DNA from: Sphingobium sp. CECT 9361
GTDB taxonomy: Bacteria > Pseudomonadota > Alphaproteobacteria > Sphingomonadales > Sphingomonadaceae
Reading direction: 5' to 3'
NCBI RefSeq assembly: GCF_918741285.1
Contig: NZ_CAKKNC010000001.1
Span: 310,001 to 374,000, forward strand
Length of the DNA stretch: 64,000 nt
Positions 26,594 through 35,917 of this stretch are shown here, piece by piece (position 1 is the stretch's first letter; each line of letters begins with the position of its first letter). The notes beneath the pieces are model-generated. The model had not been told where the DNA came from and made no database searches. It was given only the letters and a program-made list of their open reading frames with translations. A program made the position numbers and the translations under genes.

Positions 26594-27976
26594 ATGGGGG
26601 TGACAGATCAGCGAGCATTGCCTTCGATGACAGCCGGAAGTGCCCCTACGTCCTCTACCCGCAGCCCGAACCTCGGTTCGCGTGAGATCGAGCGCGATGC
26701 GCGCGCCATCAACGACGGTACGATAGCCCCGGGCGAAATCGCCATTGGCGTGGTGATCGGGCGCACATCGGAATTTTTCGACTTCTTCGTCTATGCCATC
26801 GCTTCGGTGCTGGTGTTTCCGGCGCTGGTGTTTCCCTATGTCGACAGGCTGACGGGGACATTCTATTCCTTTGCGATCTTTGCGCTGGCGTTCATCGCGC
26901 GGCCCGTCGGTACGTTGATCTTCATGTGGGTGGACCGCGAATATGGGCGCGGGGTGAAGCTTACCATTGCGCTGTTCCTGCTGGGCGGATCGACAGCGGC
27001 GGTGGCGTTCCTGCCAAGCTATGCAGTGTTCGGCGTGGGGTCCGCCTTGTTGCTGGCGCTGTTCCGGCTGGGGCAGGGTGTGGCGCTGGGCGGTGCATGG
27101 GATGGGCTGGCTTCGTTGCTGGCGCTGAACGTACCGGAGGGCAAGCGCGGCTGGTACGCCATGATCCCCCAGCTTGGGGCGCCGCTGGGCCTGATCGTCG
27201 CGAGCGCGCTGTTCGCGTTTCTGGTCAGTGCGCTGTCGGCGGAAGATTTTCTCGACTGGGGATGGCGCTATCCGTTTTTCGTGGCGTTCGCGATCAACGT
27301 CGTGGCGCTGTTTGCGCGGCTGCGCATCGTATCGACGCCCGATTATGCCGAACTGTTCGAAAGCCGCGAGTTGCAGCCTGCGCCAGTCATCGAAACGGTA
27401 CGCAGCGAAGGGCGCAACATCGTCATCGGGGCGTTCGCGCCGCTGGCCAGCTTTGCCCTGTTCCATATGGTCACTGTGTTCCCGCTGTCCTGGGTGTTCC
27501 TGTATACCAAGGAAAGCCCCGCGCGCTTCATGGTGATCGAGATCATCGGTGCGGTGTTCGGCATTCTGGCGGTGATTGCGTCGGGCCTGATCGCGGACCG
27601 TGTCGGGCGGCGCTATCTGTTGGGCGTGACGGCTGCTGCGATTGCCGTGTTCAGCGGTTTCGCGCCACAATTGCTGGATGGCGGTTCTGCCGGTGAAGTT
27701 GTCTTCATGGTCGGCGGGTTTATCTTGCTTGGTCTGTCGTTCGGTCAGTCTTCGGGCGCGGTGAATTCCAATTTCCCGACGAGCCATCGCTATACCGGCG
27801 CGGCGCTGACATCCGATCTGGCGTGGCTGTTCGGTGCAGGCTTTGCGCCTTTGGCGGCGTTGTGGCTGGCGAGCAGCTATGGGTTGCTGGCGGCGGGCGG
27901 TTACCTGTTGTCGGGTGCGCTGGCCACGCTGGTGGCGCTGGGTATCAACAAGGAACTGGCGCGCAAGATCAGCTAG
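26594..27976 (+). CDS. MFS transporter, metabolite:H+ symporter (MHS) family
   Basis: A 460-residue transporter with about 12 hydrophobic segments. MHS features include SEFFDFFVYAIAS in the first helix, FIARPVGTLIFMWVDREYGR in the loop after helix 2-3, LFRLGQGVALGGAWDG and LIADRVGRRYLL in the second half. Family members import dicarboxylates, proline/betaine or shikimate; the substrate here is not evident. No clear Shine-Dalgarno precedes the ATG; Met12 (26627) is an alternative. Its stop codon overlaps that of the convergent DCC gene in a CTAG. Confidence 0.88.
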   Translation: MGVTDQRALPSMTAGSAPTSSTRSPNLGSREIERDARAINDGTIAPGEIAIGVVIGRTSEFFDFFVYAIASVLVFPALVFPYVDRLTGTFYSFAIFALAFIARPVGTLIFMWVDREYGRGVKLTIALFLLGGSTAAVAFLPSYAVFGVGSALLLALFRLGQGVALGGAWDGLASLLALNVPEGKRGWYAMIPQLGAPLGLIVASALFAFLVSALSAEDFLDWGWRYPFFVAFAINVVALFARLRIVSTPDYAELFESRELQPAPVIETVRSEGRNIVIGAFAPLASFALFHMVTVFPLSWVFLYTKESPARFMVIEIIGAVFGILAVIASGLIADRVGRRYLLGVTAAAIAVFSGFAPQLLDGGSAGEVVFMVGGFILLGLSFGQSSGAVNSNFPTSHRYTGAALTSDLAWLFGAGFAPLAALWLASSYGLLAAGGYLLSGALATLVALGINKELARKIS

Positions 27977-28326
27977 GCGGCGCGGCGCGCGAGACGTTGC
28001 AATTTCGGGCGTATCTTCAGGAACTGGCGGTAGAGGCGTTCCAGCGCGGCGAGGGTGAAGCGGTTGCGGGCGAGGAGTCCGAGCGGGCGAAGTACGGGAA
28101 TGGCGCGCCACATGGCTGCGAACGCCGCAGCGCCCGATAGCATCACGCCATCCTCCTGCGCGTGAAAGCGGGCCAGCAGCGCGTCGCGGTCGATAGGGCA
28201 ATCCGTCGCTTCTGCCGCAACATCTACGAAGTCTATCGACCCGCGCTTGTCCAGCCGCTGCATCAGCGCGATTTCGCGGCGACACAGCGGGCATTGCCCA
28301 TCGAACCAGACTGTCAGCGTCGCCAT
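27973..28326 (-). CDS. DCC-family thiol-disulfide oxidoreductase (DUF393)
   Basis: A 117-residue protein with the diagnostic DGQCPLCRREIALM motif at residues 9-22 (the DxxCPxC signature that names the family), then IDFVD, and a C-terminal FLKIRPKLQRLARR tail. It is thought to have a thioredoxin-like fold; the substrate is unknown. It converges with the MHS transporter gene. Confidence 0.9.
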   Translation of the reverse strand: MATLTVWFDGQCPLCRREIALMQRLDKRGSIDFVDVAAEATDCPIDRDALLARFHAQEDGVMLSGAAAFAAMWRAIPVLRPLGLLARNRFTLAALERLYRQFLKIRPKLQRLARRAA

Positions 28327-28372
28327 GTCGCCAATATGGGGATGCTATCGCGCCGCCACCAGCGGCGCAGGA

Positions 28373-30439
28373 TTATTTCGGCAGCTTCACTTTGGGTGCA
28401 TCGGCGAAAGGCTTGATCCCGAAATAGTCGTAGATTTCGCTGGGGTAGAAGACGGTGCCGTTCTTCACGACCATGCGGATGCTCTTGATGGCCTTGATGT
28501 CCTTTACCGGATCGCCCGCGATCATGAAGAAGTCCGCCAGCTTGCCGCGTTCGATGGAGCCGAGCGACTGATCCTGACCCATGTAGCGCGCCATATCGAG
28601 CGTGGCGCGCGACAGGATCTGCGCCGGGGTCATCCCGAATTTCTGATAGAGTTCCAGCTCGCGATGATAAGTGAGCGCGCCGCCGGTGTCGGTGCCGGGT
28701 ACAATGAACGCCCCGCGATCGTTCAGGATCTTGAGCGTTGCGATGATTTGATCGAAGGCCGCGCGATAGGCTTTGTCATCGCCGGGGGCAGAGGTGTCGA
28801 TCCAGGCTTGCTTCATACCGCGTTGCGTACCCACGGGCATATTGGAGATGTAATCGGCGGCACCGGGCGGAATCTGGCCGTCGCGGTTCTGGGTCAGGGC
28901 TTCGTGGATGCCGACGGTGGGATCGATGGCAATCTTCTTGTCGATCAGCGTGTTGATCGTTTTCTGGACCGGCCCGCTGTTTAGATCGAGTGCGGGGAGC
29001 CGCTTGAGCGCTGTCAGACGCAGAAGCTGGCGGGTATCTTCGCCATCCTTCAGCACCCAGCCCAGCATGAACTGGTTGATGTGCGTCATCTCGTCATAGC
29101 CCGCGGCCATCATCGCGTCGGCGGTCGAGAAAGCCGGGACATGGCCTGACACGCGCAAGCCGAGGCGATGGGCTTCGGCGACCATTGCCGGCACCCATGC
29201 TGGGTTCATGCTGTTGTAGATCTTGATCTGCCAGAAACCGCGCGCGGCGTACCAGCGGACGGCGTCGATGGCTTCGGCCTCGCTCGCAACGACCTTGCCA
29301 TTGTTGGCGCTGTAGGGGCTTTTGCCTTCGATGAAACCGCTGCGCACGATGCGGGGGCCGCCGATGGTGCCGCTGTCGATCCGCTTGATCAGCGTGTCGA
29401 GCACGGCATCGTCATTGCCCATGTCGCGGACCGTAGTGATGCCTGCCGCCAGATTGAGCAGCGCGTCGTCCTGCCCGATGTGACCGTGCATTTCGTACAT
29501 GCCGGGGACCAAAGTGCCGCCCGCGCCGTCGATGGCGACTTCGCCAGGCGTCGCAGGACTGTCGAGCGGCTCGACAGCGGCGATGCGGTTGCCCGATATG
29601 AGCACTGACTTGGCTTCGGTCAGCGTACCGGTCTTGGGATCGAACAGGCGGACGTTGCGGATGCGGACGGGGGCGCCATAATCATGCGCAGTGGTTTTCT
29701 GGATGTCGACATAGCGTTCGGTCGACAGCTTTTCTGCGATGTCACGCAGCCGCGCCTCTTCCTTCTCGTAACCGGCACGCAGAATGACGAATTCGGGGGT
29801 CATGAACGCGAACAGCGCATTGTCGCCGTCCAGCAGCATATAAGTTGGCGTCAGATCGATGCCCGACAGCGTGTAGGTAGTGACCTGCACGGGGCCGCCC
29901 TTGCCATCGACCGTCAGGCCAGCGCCCTTTGTGAGCGTAAGCGTGCCGCCGGGTAGCGCGGGCAGCTTGCCGTCTGCGTCCTTGAGAAGCGCGCGGGCAT
30001 AGACGCCGAGCGCCCAGGGACTGGCGCTTTGGCCGACATAAAGGCTGGGTTCCTTGACGGTTGCTTTGCCGGGACCGGTCGAATCGACCCATTGCGCGGA
30101 CTTGCCCTTCAGAGTGAAGCGTTCATCGACCTTGCTGCCGAAGGTCGTCGCGCCTTTGATCGTCCAGTCGGTGGGGAGGCCGTTCGCGTCCGTCGTCAGG
30201 GTTTCGGCCATGGTCGGCCCGCGACCGTTGTTCTTGTAATCGAAATCTATCGCGGTAGTGGCGCTGCCGTTTGGCGCCTTTGTCGTATCGGTCTTCACAT
30301 GGCCGACATTCTTCGCGCCGAAAATGACGCTGAATGTTTCCTTTTGCGCCGATGCCGTTGCGGGCAGAAGGGCGCTGGACAGGAGGAGAAGAGAGGCGAA
30401 GCGGCGCGGTGCCGTGCGGAGGGTTTTGATCATCGTCAT
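28373..30439 (-). CDS. Exported amidohydrolase with long N-terminal domain
   Basis: A 688-residue protein with a signal peptide (residues about 13-32, ATASAQ). Residues about 30-225 form an extra domain without recognised motifs; the amidohydrolase domain starts near RIRNVRLFDPKTG. Metal ligands seen: the HxH of YEMHGHIG, QIKIYNS, SGHVPAF, THINQF and GTDTGG. The usual Asp before HxH is replaced by Glu-Met. Similar enzymes act on dipeptides or cyclic imides in the periplasm; the substrate is unknown. Confidence 0.82.
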   Translation of the reverse strand: MTMIKTLRTAPRRFASLLLLSSALLPATASAQKETFSVIFGAKNVGHVKTDTTKAPNGSATTAIDFDYKNNGRGPTMAETLTTDANGLPTDWTIKGATTFGSKVDERFTLKGKSAQWVDSTGPGKATVKEPSLYVGQSASPWALGVYARALLKDADGKLPALPGGTLTLTKGAGLTVDGKGGPVQVTTYTLSGIDLTPTYMLLDGDNALFAFMTPEFVILRAGYEKEEARLRDIAEKLSTERYVDIQKTTAHDYGAPVRIRNVRLFDPKTGTLTEAKSVLISGNRIAAVEPLDSPATPGEVAIDGAGGTLVPGMYEMHGHIGQDDALLNLAAGITTVRDMGNDDAVLDTLIKRIDSGTIGGPRIVRSGFIEGKSPYSANNGKVVASEAEAIDAVRWYAARGFWQIKIYNSMNPAWVPAMVAEAHRLGLRVSGHVPAFSTADAMMAAGYDEMTHINQFMLGWVLKDGEDTRQLLRLTALKRLPALDLNSGPVQKTINTLIDKKIAIDPTVGIHEALTQNRDGQIPPGAADYISNMPVGTQRGMKQAWIDTSAPGDDKAYRAAFDQIIATLKILNDRGAFIVPGTDTGGALTYHRELELYQKFGMTPAQILSRATLDMARYMGQDQSLGSIERGKLADFFMIAGDPVKDIKAIKSIRMVVKNGTVFYPSEIYDYFGIKPFADAPKVKLPK

Positions 30440-30499
30440 GATAAAGCATGCCGTTAGGCGCGCGTAAAGGCAGCGTTACAGCATCGGTGGGAGAGGCGC

Positions 30500-31960
30500 T
30501 CAGCTCTGGACGATGCCTGCCGGACGTTGACCCAATATGATGCTGGCCAGCAAGGCGCTGTTGCGGTCGAAATGATGGCCGCCCGGCACCACGTAGTTCT
30601 GCGCTACGCCGCGGGGAATTGCGGGGCATGCGCTGTCGCTTTCGGCCACGCCGCGTATGCAGCGGATCGTCATGCCGTGAAGCGCCGCGACGGCAGGCAC
30701 GGTCGGCAAGGCCTGCGCGGAGGAGACATTGAGCCAGCTAGTCAGATGGAACTGAAAATCGGCAGTCGGGCTGAGGCCGAGGAGCGAAATGCTGGCAATG
30801 CGGCTGCGGGTTTGCGGGTTCAGCGCGCCGACGATGTGCGGCAGGGTATCCGCGCCGAAGCTGTAGCCGATCAGCAGCACTTTGGGCCGATGCCAGCGTT
30901 GGGTAAAGCTGGCGATGACGCGATCAAGGTCCGCTGCGGCGCCTGATGGGGTGCGCTGGCTCCAGAAATAGGAAAGGCTGTCGACGCCCACGACGGGGAT
31001 GCCCGCACTGGCAAGATGCTGGGCCACGTCGCGGTCGATCCCGACCCAGCCGCCGTCGCCCGAATAGATGACGGCCATCGTGTCGGCATTGCCGCCCGGT
31101 CTGGCTGGCACGGTTGATGGCACGATGGTGAGCGGCATGTCGGGCAGGGCAAGGGGGCCTGCGGCGATGGGTGCAGGCAACATGCGGTCGATTTCGCTGC
31201 GCAACTGGGGCAGCCAGTGGGCGGTGACGGCAAAGCCGTGGCCAACCTTGGGCAGCTCGACATAACGGGCGTGGGGGATGGCCGACACGAACCGGCGCGC
31301 GGCGGACGGGCTGACGACGGCGTCGGCCTGCCCCTGCAATACCGTCCAGGGCACCTTGATCCGCTTGCTGGGTGCGAACATCCAGCCCTTGGTGGGCCGC
31401 GTGATCGGGTGTGCGACGAAGCCGGGCGCGGCGCACCAGTGCTTGTGGCCGGGCAGGTCGGCGCTGAACCCGATGGACAGCACACCGCGATAACCGCCAT
31501 TGGGCCACTGCGCGAGGCTGGCATAAGCCACGGTCGCGCCAGCCGAATAGCCCACGACAATCGGCTTCATATAGGCGCGAACGGCCATGCGATGCTGAAC
31601 ATCGCGAGCCAGATCGACGAGCGGGTAGTTCGGATCGATGCACTTCGCCTTGTTCTGTTCAAGGGTCTGCATCAGCGAAGGCGTCGATACCCCGGCTACC
31701 AGCAGCCCCTGATCGGCAAGGGCATGGGCAAGGACCGTCGCAGGGCGGTCCCATCCGCCATCGCCCGACAGGAACAGAACGACGCCGCGCGGCCCATGTG
31801 CCGGGCTATAGACATGCACCGTTCCGAACGGTGCCATGCGATAGCGACTTTCGCGCACGGCGGGGGGAGCGGCAACAGCCGATTGCCATGCTGCTCCGCC
31901 TGCGCAGGACAGGCTGAGCAGCATGGCGGCGGCGATACGAATGTGACGGTAGAGGCCCAT
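30500..31960 (-). CDS. acvB: AcvB/VirJ-type two-domain serine hydrolase
   Basis: A 486-residue periplasmic protein with a signal peptide (to about residue 31) and two tandem alpha/beta-hydrolase domains. Each carries SGDGGW (65-70 and 300-305) and a nucleophile elbow (GYSAG, Ser139; GYSFG, Ser367); Asp212 (GQADAVV) and His241 (VGHGF) complete the first triad. In Agrobacterium AcvB hydrolyses lysyl-phosphatidylglycerol, and its gene follows lpiA (mprF), as it does here. It begins 90 bases after mprF. Confidence 0.85.
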   Translation of the reverse strand: MGLYRHIRIAAAMLLSLSCAGGAAWQSAVAAPPAVRESRYRMAPFGTVHVYSPAHGPRGVVLFLSGDGGWDRPATVLAHALADQGLLVAGVSTPSLMQTLEQNKAKCIDPNYPLVDLARDVQHRMAVRAYMKPIVVGYSAGATVAYASLAQWPNGGYRGVLSIGFSADLPGHKHWCAAPGFVAHPITRPTKGWMFAPSKRIKVPWTVLQGQADAVVSPSAARRFVSAIPHARYVELPKVGHGFAVTAHWLPQLRSEIDRMLPAPIAAGPLALPDMPLTIVPSTVPARPGGNADTMAVIYSGDGGWVGIDRDVAQHLASAGIPVVGVDSLSYFWSQRTPSGAAADLDRVIASFTQRWHRPKVLLIGYSFGADTLPHIVGALNPQTRSRIASISLLGLSPTADFQFHLTSWLNVSSAQALPTVPAVAALHGMTIRCIRGVAESDSACPAIPRGVAQNYVVPGGHHFDRNSALLASIILGQRPAGIVQS

Positions 31961-32024
31961 GGCAGAATGTCCCTGTTAGGCCATCCTTTTAGCGCGGGCG
32001 CCTGTACGGTCGTTTGTCCGCAGC

Positions 32025-32040
32025 ATGACATAAATGTCAT
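32025..32040. promoter_or_regulatory. 16-bp palindrome upstream of acvB
   Basis: ATGACAT-AA-ATGTCAT is a perfect inverted repeat in the 90-base spacer between mprF and acvB, 65 bases before the acvB start codon. A similar ATGA-N8-TCAT palindrome occurs at 35857-35872 at the head of the same gene group. Confidence 0.45.
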
Positions 32041-32050
32041 CTTGCCTTGG

Positions 32051-34594
32051 TCAGGCCGGAACCTTGGCAGAGATCAGCGCCTGCAAATCGATAAGCGCTC
32101 GACCAAAGGATATCCCCTGCGGCCCGGCGACGAAGCAAGGTACCCATTCGGGAGAGAATTTGTCCTTGTACGCCCGCAGCCCCTCGAAGCCGTAAAGCGA
32201 TTCGCCGTGGCGGTAGAGCAGGGAGCCGAGCTTCGACCAGAGCGGGGCAAGCCGCCGCGCTTCCAGCCCGGAAAGCGGCGCGACGCCCAGATTGAAGCAG
32301 CGATAGCCGTTGGCCTGCCCCCATTGCATCAGGCGCACGAACAGAAAATCCATCGTGCCATAGGGCATGTCTTCTTCATGCCGCATCAGATCGACTGACA
32401 GTTCGCTCTTGTCTTCGGCTGCCCAGATATTGGCGAACGCGACGATACGCTCCCCCTGCCGCACCACCGCGCAGTCGAAGCGGGACATGTAGGCATTGTC
32501 GAAACGACCGACGCTGAATCCCTTTTCGCGATGTCCTTTGGCCTGCAGCCAGTGTGTCGAAATGTCCGACAGGGTGCCCAATATGGCTGGGAGGTCTGCC
32601 GCTGCGACAACTTCGAACGTCGCGCCATCGCGTAAAGCGCGGCGTTCGGCATAGCGCAGCGGCTTGGCAGCGGGGCCGTTGAGGGTGAAGGTGGCAAGAT
32701 CGACGCGCGCTTCCTCTCCATATTTGACGATCTGGAGCCCGAGCTCGACCGCGAGCGGCAATGTCTCGGCGCTGATCTGATAGAGCAGGAGACGTCCCTG
32801 CGCGGCATCCGCCCGTTCTCGCAAACGCCACAAAAGGTCGCTCCATTCGGCGCGCGCACCGACAGGATCGCCCATCACGATCCAGCTATGGCCGCGGATC
32901 TGATACATGACGAAGCATTGCCCCGTGGACGAGACCAGGAAACGCTTGTCGCCGGTAAAGGCGAGTTGCGCGTTCGTATGCTGGGCAAGAGCAATGGCCT
33001 GGGATGTCGGCTGGTTCGATGCATCGACCGGTTCAGGTTCGGGAGCCACGGGGCGGAAAAGCTGCCAGTAAGCGACGGCGGCTGTCATAACGGCAACGGC
33101 GAAGCTGGCGCGCAGGAAGCGGGACGCATCGCCCCGCTGGGCAAAGCGCCACCACAGATCCGTCTGATAATCTACATGCTTGTATGCGAAAAAGCCGATC
33201 CAGATCGACACGCCCAGAGCGACCGCGACCGTCGCCAACCAGCCGGGCGTCAACGCTTCGCTCGTCAGGTGGGTTCGGCGATAGAAAGCGGGGCGAGTCC
33301 ATTGCAGCAGCGCTGTGATCGCCAGCATCACGCTCGCCTCCTCGAAATCCAGCCCCTTGAGCAGCGAAAAGCCTGCGCCCGCCAGTAGCAGCGTACGGGT
33401 CAACCAGAAGGCGCCATCGAGACGGCGATACAAACCCGCAGAGAGCAGCAGCAGCGCCGCCCCGACAAGACTCGCGGCCATGTGCGAGGCTTCCACGAAG
33501 GGAAGCGGCAAGACGCGATAGAGTGTGAGCATGCGCCCGGGCACGGCGGGGAGCGATCCCGACACGAGCAGGACCAATCCGCCAAGGAACACCAGTGCGG
33601 CGATCATCGTGGGGGACAGGCCCGACGCGACGATATGCACGCCGCGCACGGTCCGCGCGATCGGCTTATGCCACCGTCGCCCTTCCTGAAATGCAACGAG
33701 CGCGATGGCGACGACAAGCGGCGCGATATAGTAGATCAGGCGGTAGGCGAGCAACGCGGCGACCAGTTCCGGTCGGTTGGTCGATGGCAATGCAGCCAGC
33801 ATGACAGCTTCGAAAATGCCGATGCCGCCGGGCACATGGGTCACGAGCACCGCGACGATTGCCAAGGTGTAGCCCATGAAGAACAGGGGCCATATGCTGG
33901 CATCGGCGCCCGGAACCAACACGAACAGCGCCGCGCTCGCCGCCGCCAGATCGACGGCTGCAACCCCGATCTGGGCAATGGCAATAGGCGCGCGCGGTAA
34001 GGGCAGCGATAGCTTTTTAAACCGGACATGCCGTCCGGCCCTGCCGAGCCAGACGATGAAGCCCACGATCAGGACGAGTATCGCCACGGCTATGATTTGC
34101 ACGCCTGCTGGCGACATGCCGAAGAGCGAAATGCTTTTCGGTGCCATTGCCAGCATGAGGGCGGCAAGAGTGATAACCCCACCCCAGAAAGTGCCGCTGG
34201 CGATGGTGACAACCCGTGCGACATCGCCGACTCCAAGGCCCGCAGCGCTGTAGACGCGATAGCGCGCCGATCCGCCGGTGAGCAGCGAGAGGCCAAGATT
34301 GTGGCTGAGCGTGTAGCTGGTGAAGGAAGCGAAAGCCGCCGTCCGGTAAGGCAGGGGGCGTCCTATCGCAATCAACGCCAGGACATCGTAAAGCGTCAGC
34401 GCGAGGTAGCTGACCCCTGCAAGCAGGATCGACAATAGCAGTTGCCGGGGGCTGAGTGCATGCCAGGCCGCACGCACATCACGCAAATGGACTTCATCGA
34501 GCAAATGGTCGAGCGCGAGAAAACCAAGCGCTGCAAGAGCAAGCACGCCAGCGACCGCCAGTTGCGTTCGATAACGCTGTATCCAGAGCTTCAT
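32051..34594 (-). CDS. mprF: Lysyl-phosphatidylglycerol synthase/flippase MprF (LpiA)
   Basis: An 847-residue protein. The N-terminal half holds about a dozen or more hydrophobic helices of the flippase (SHNLGLSLLTGGSARYRVYSAAGL and THVPGGIGIFEAVML are family hallmarks); the C-terminal third is the DUF2156 synthase that transfers an aminoacyl group from tRNA to phosphatidylglycerol (KRFLVSSTGQCFVMY, YGTMDFLFVRLM, YKDKFSPEWVP). The product makes the envelope less negative and helps acid and peptide tolerance. The start MKLWIQRYR is likely; a GTG at 34612 overlapping the previous stop codon is possible. Confidence 0.93.
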   Translation of the reverse strand: MKLWIQRYRTQLAVAGVLALAALGFLALDHLLDEVHLRDVRAAWHALSPRQLLLSILLAGVSYLALTLYDVLALIAIGRPLPYRTAAFASFTSYTLSHNLGLSLLTGGSARYRVYSAAGLGVGDVARVVTIASGTFWGGVITLAALMLAMAPKSISLFGMSPAGVQIIAVAILVLIVGFIVWLGRAGRHVRFKKLSLPLPRAPIAIAQIGVAAVDLAAASAALFVLVPGADASIWPLFFMGYTLAIVAVLVTHVPGGIGIFEAVMLAALPSTNRPELVAALLAYRLIYYIAPLVVAIALVAFQEGRRWHKPIARTVRGVHIVASGLSPTMIAALVFLGGLVLLVSGSLPAVPGRMLTLYRVLPLPFVEASHMAASLVGAALLLLSAGLYRRLDGAFWLTRTLLLAGAGFSLLKGLDFEEASVMLAITALLQWTRPAFYRRTHLTSEALTPGWLATVAVALGVSIWIGFFAYKHVDYQTDLWWRFAQRGDASRFLRASFAVAVMTAAVAYWQLFRPVAPEPEPVDASNQPTSQAIALAQHTNAQLAFTGDKRFLVSSTGQCFVMYQIRGHSWIVMGDPVGARAEWSDLLWRLRERADAAQGRLLLYQISAETLPLAVELGLQIVKYGEEARVDLATFTLNGPAAKPLRYAERRALRDGATFEVVAAADLPAILGTLSDISTHWLQAKGHREKGFSVGRFDNAYMSRFDCAVVRQGERIVAFANIWAAEDKSELSVDLMRHEEDMPYGTMDFLFVRLMQWGQANGYRCFNLGVAPLSGLEARRLAPLWSKLGSLLYRHGESLYGFEGLRAYKDKFSPEWVPCFVAGPQGISFGRALIDLQALISAKVPA

Positions 34595-34608
34595 CGCACT
34601 ATCCCCGT

Positions 34609-35046
34609 TCACGCCCCCACCCGGCGCCAAACCTGGCTCTTGCACAGCCAGCCATGCAAGATACAGCCTGAAATCTTCAGACGATTGGGGTCGAGCTGCT
34701 GAATCGTCGAATAATAGGTTTCGCCGCGATCGGGCACATAGACCCGTCCGGTCCACTTCCCATTGCCCGTCAGCTTATATTCCTGCAGCAGTTCGGTGCC
34801 GATCAGCGTGCTGACCCCCGCGTCCCTGGCATCGGCCGTCGCTGTCGGGCTGGCCCAACTGACCCATCCGCACAGACGTTCCTGACATGGCCCGGCCTTT
34901 ACCGCGACGGTGCCATGGGGGTTCATCCATGTGCCGGATGCCAGCGCCATTGCGTCAGCGGGCTGGGCTATGGCGGGTGACAGCCCGAGCAGGGCGGCAG
35001 CAAAACTGGTGGCCATCGCGAATGCGCGTTTGGGGTTCATGTGCAT
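34609..35046 (-). CDS. DUF2147 family exported protein
   Basis: A 145-residue protein with a signal peptide (cleavage near SPAIAQ, residue 28) and the DUF2147 fold: ASGTWMNPHGTVAVKAGPC at the start, YKLTGNGKWTGRVYVPDRGETYYSTI and LKISGCILHGWLCKSQVWRR at the end. Four to five cysteines may form disulfides. The function is not established. It lies 8 bases after the VirJ-like gene and touches the start of mprF. Confidence 0.85.
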   Translation of the reverse strand: MHMNPKRAFAMATSFAAALLGLSPAIAQPADAMALASGTWMNPHGTVAVKAGPCQERLCGWVSWASPTATADARDAGVSTLIGTELLQEYKLTGNGKWTGRVYVPDRGETYYSTIQQLDPNRLKISGCILHGWLCKSQVWRRVGA

Positions 35047-35054
35047 GGGAGCCT

Positions 35055-35789
35055 CTAGGAATGCGTCGTCGTCTCAACACCCGAGCGCCGCATAGCGTCC
35101 GTGAGCTGGCGATAGACGGCTGTCGAATTGTAATGGAGGGGGTGGCCGCCGGGCAGTCCAACGACGTGGGCATTGGCCTGATGCAGAAGCGGGCAGAGGC
35201 TGGCGCTTTCTTCCCTGCCGTACACGCACAGCAGGGGCACCCAGTCGATCCGTTTGGCCGTGGGCCATGCGGGTTCTTCGTTCATGGCGAAGGTGAAGAT
35301 TTCACTGGGCGATGCGCGAAACTCGACCGTCGCGCCCGGCACGATCAAAGCGACCATAGCGATGTTGCGGCGAAGGTCGGGTGCCAGTCCGGCGAGGGCG
35401 ACGTGCAACATGTCTGCGCCGAAGGATTGTCCGATCAGGATCAGTCTACGGGGATGAAACGCAGCGTCTGCCTTGCCAATGGCGGTCGTCAACAAAGCCG
35501 TCGCCTCCGCCGGGGTGCGCGTCGTGCGGAAATAACTCAGCGAGTTGACACCGACGACGGGAATGCCGTCCGCTGTCAATCGCTTGGCGATCTGCGGCCC
35601 CATTCCCACGCGAAAGCCCATATCGCCAGAAAGGATGATGGCAGCGACATCGCGTCGCGCAGGCGCGGTGGGGCGGATGGTGGTGAACGGATCGCTACTG
35701 AGGTAACCGAGATAGAAAAAGCCGATGAGCGCAGCGACGAGCAAGCTGACTATCGCGATGCCGACACGGCGGATGCTTTGGCTTTTCAT
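35055..35789 (-). CDS. Single-domain VirJ-like hydrolase
   Basis: A 244-residue membrane-anchored protein: one helix at residues about 9-28, then a VirJ domain with IPVVGVNSLSYFRTTRTP and the nucleophile GQSFGAD (Ser122), and a possible catalytic His in GGHPLHY. It corresponds to the second domain of the AcvB-like protein but the SGDGGW element is altered to SGDMGF. It may hydrolyse or bind aminoacyl-lipids, an inference from operon context. It is the first gene of the mprF unit. Confidence 0.8.
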   Translation of the reverse strand: MKSQSIRRVGIAIVSLLVAALIGFFYLGYLSSDPFTTIRPTAPARRDVAAIILSGDMGFRVGMGPQIAKRLTADGIPVVGVNSLSYFRTTRTPAEATALLTTAIGKADAAFHPRRLILIGQSFGADMLHVALAGLAPDLRRNIAMVALIVPGATVEFRASPSEIFTFAMNEEPAWPTAKRIDWVPLLCVYGREESASLCPLLHQANAHVVGLPGGHPLHYNSTAVYRQLTDAMRRSGVETTTHS

Positions 35790-35856
35790 GGGGCACGTCC
35801 TTCCGTTCGACTGATGCGGCTTTACCACCCGGCTTGGTCTGTGCGGTGACGCCAAG

Positions 35857-35872
35857 ATGAAAGTTTTTTCAT
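35857..35872. promoter_or_regulatory. 16-bp inverted repeat in divergent promoter region
   Basis: ATGAAA-GTTT-TTTCAT sits between the VirJ-like gene (start 35789) and the PDZ/response regulator genes (start 35918), within 70 bases of both. Same length and outer ATGA/TCAT as the palindrome before acvB. Confidence 0.45.
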
Positions 35873-35917
35873 GTGGCCGTCAGTCCTGCGTGACCGGCCT
35901 GCGCGTAGATCATCGAC

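Noticed and set aside
26585..28294. A 569-codon minus-strand frame opposite the MHS transporter gene
   Set aside because: It is the antisense shadow of a clear 12-helix transporter, with Arg/Gln/His-rich low-complexity translation.
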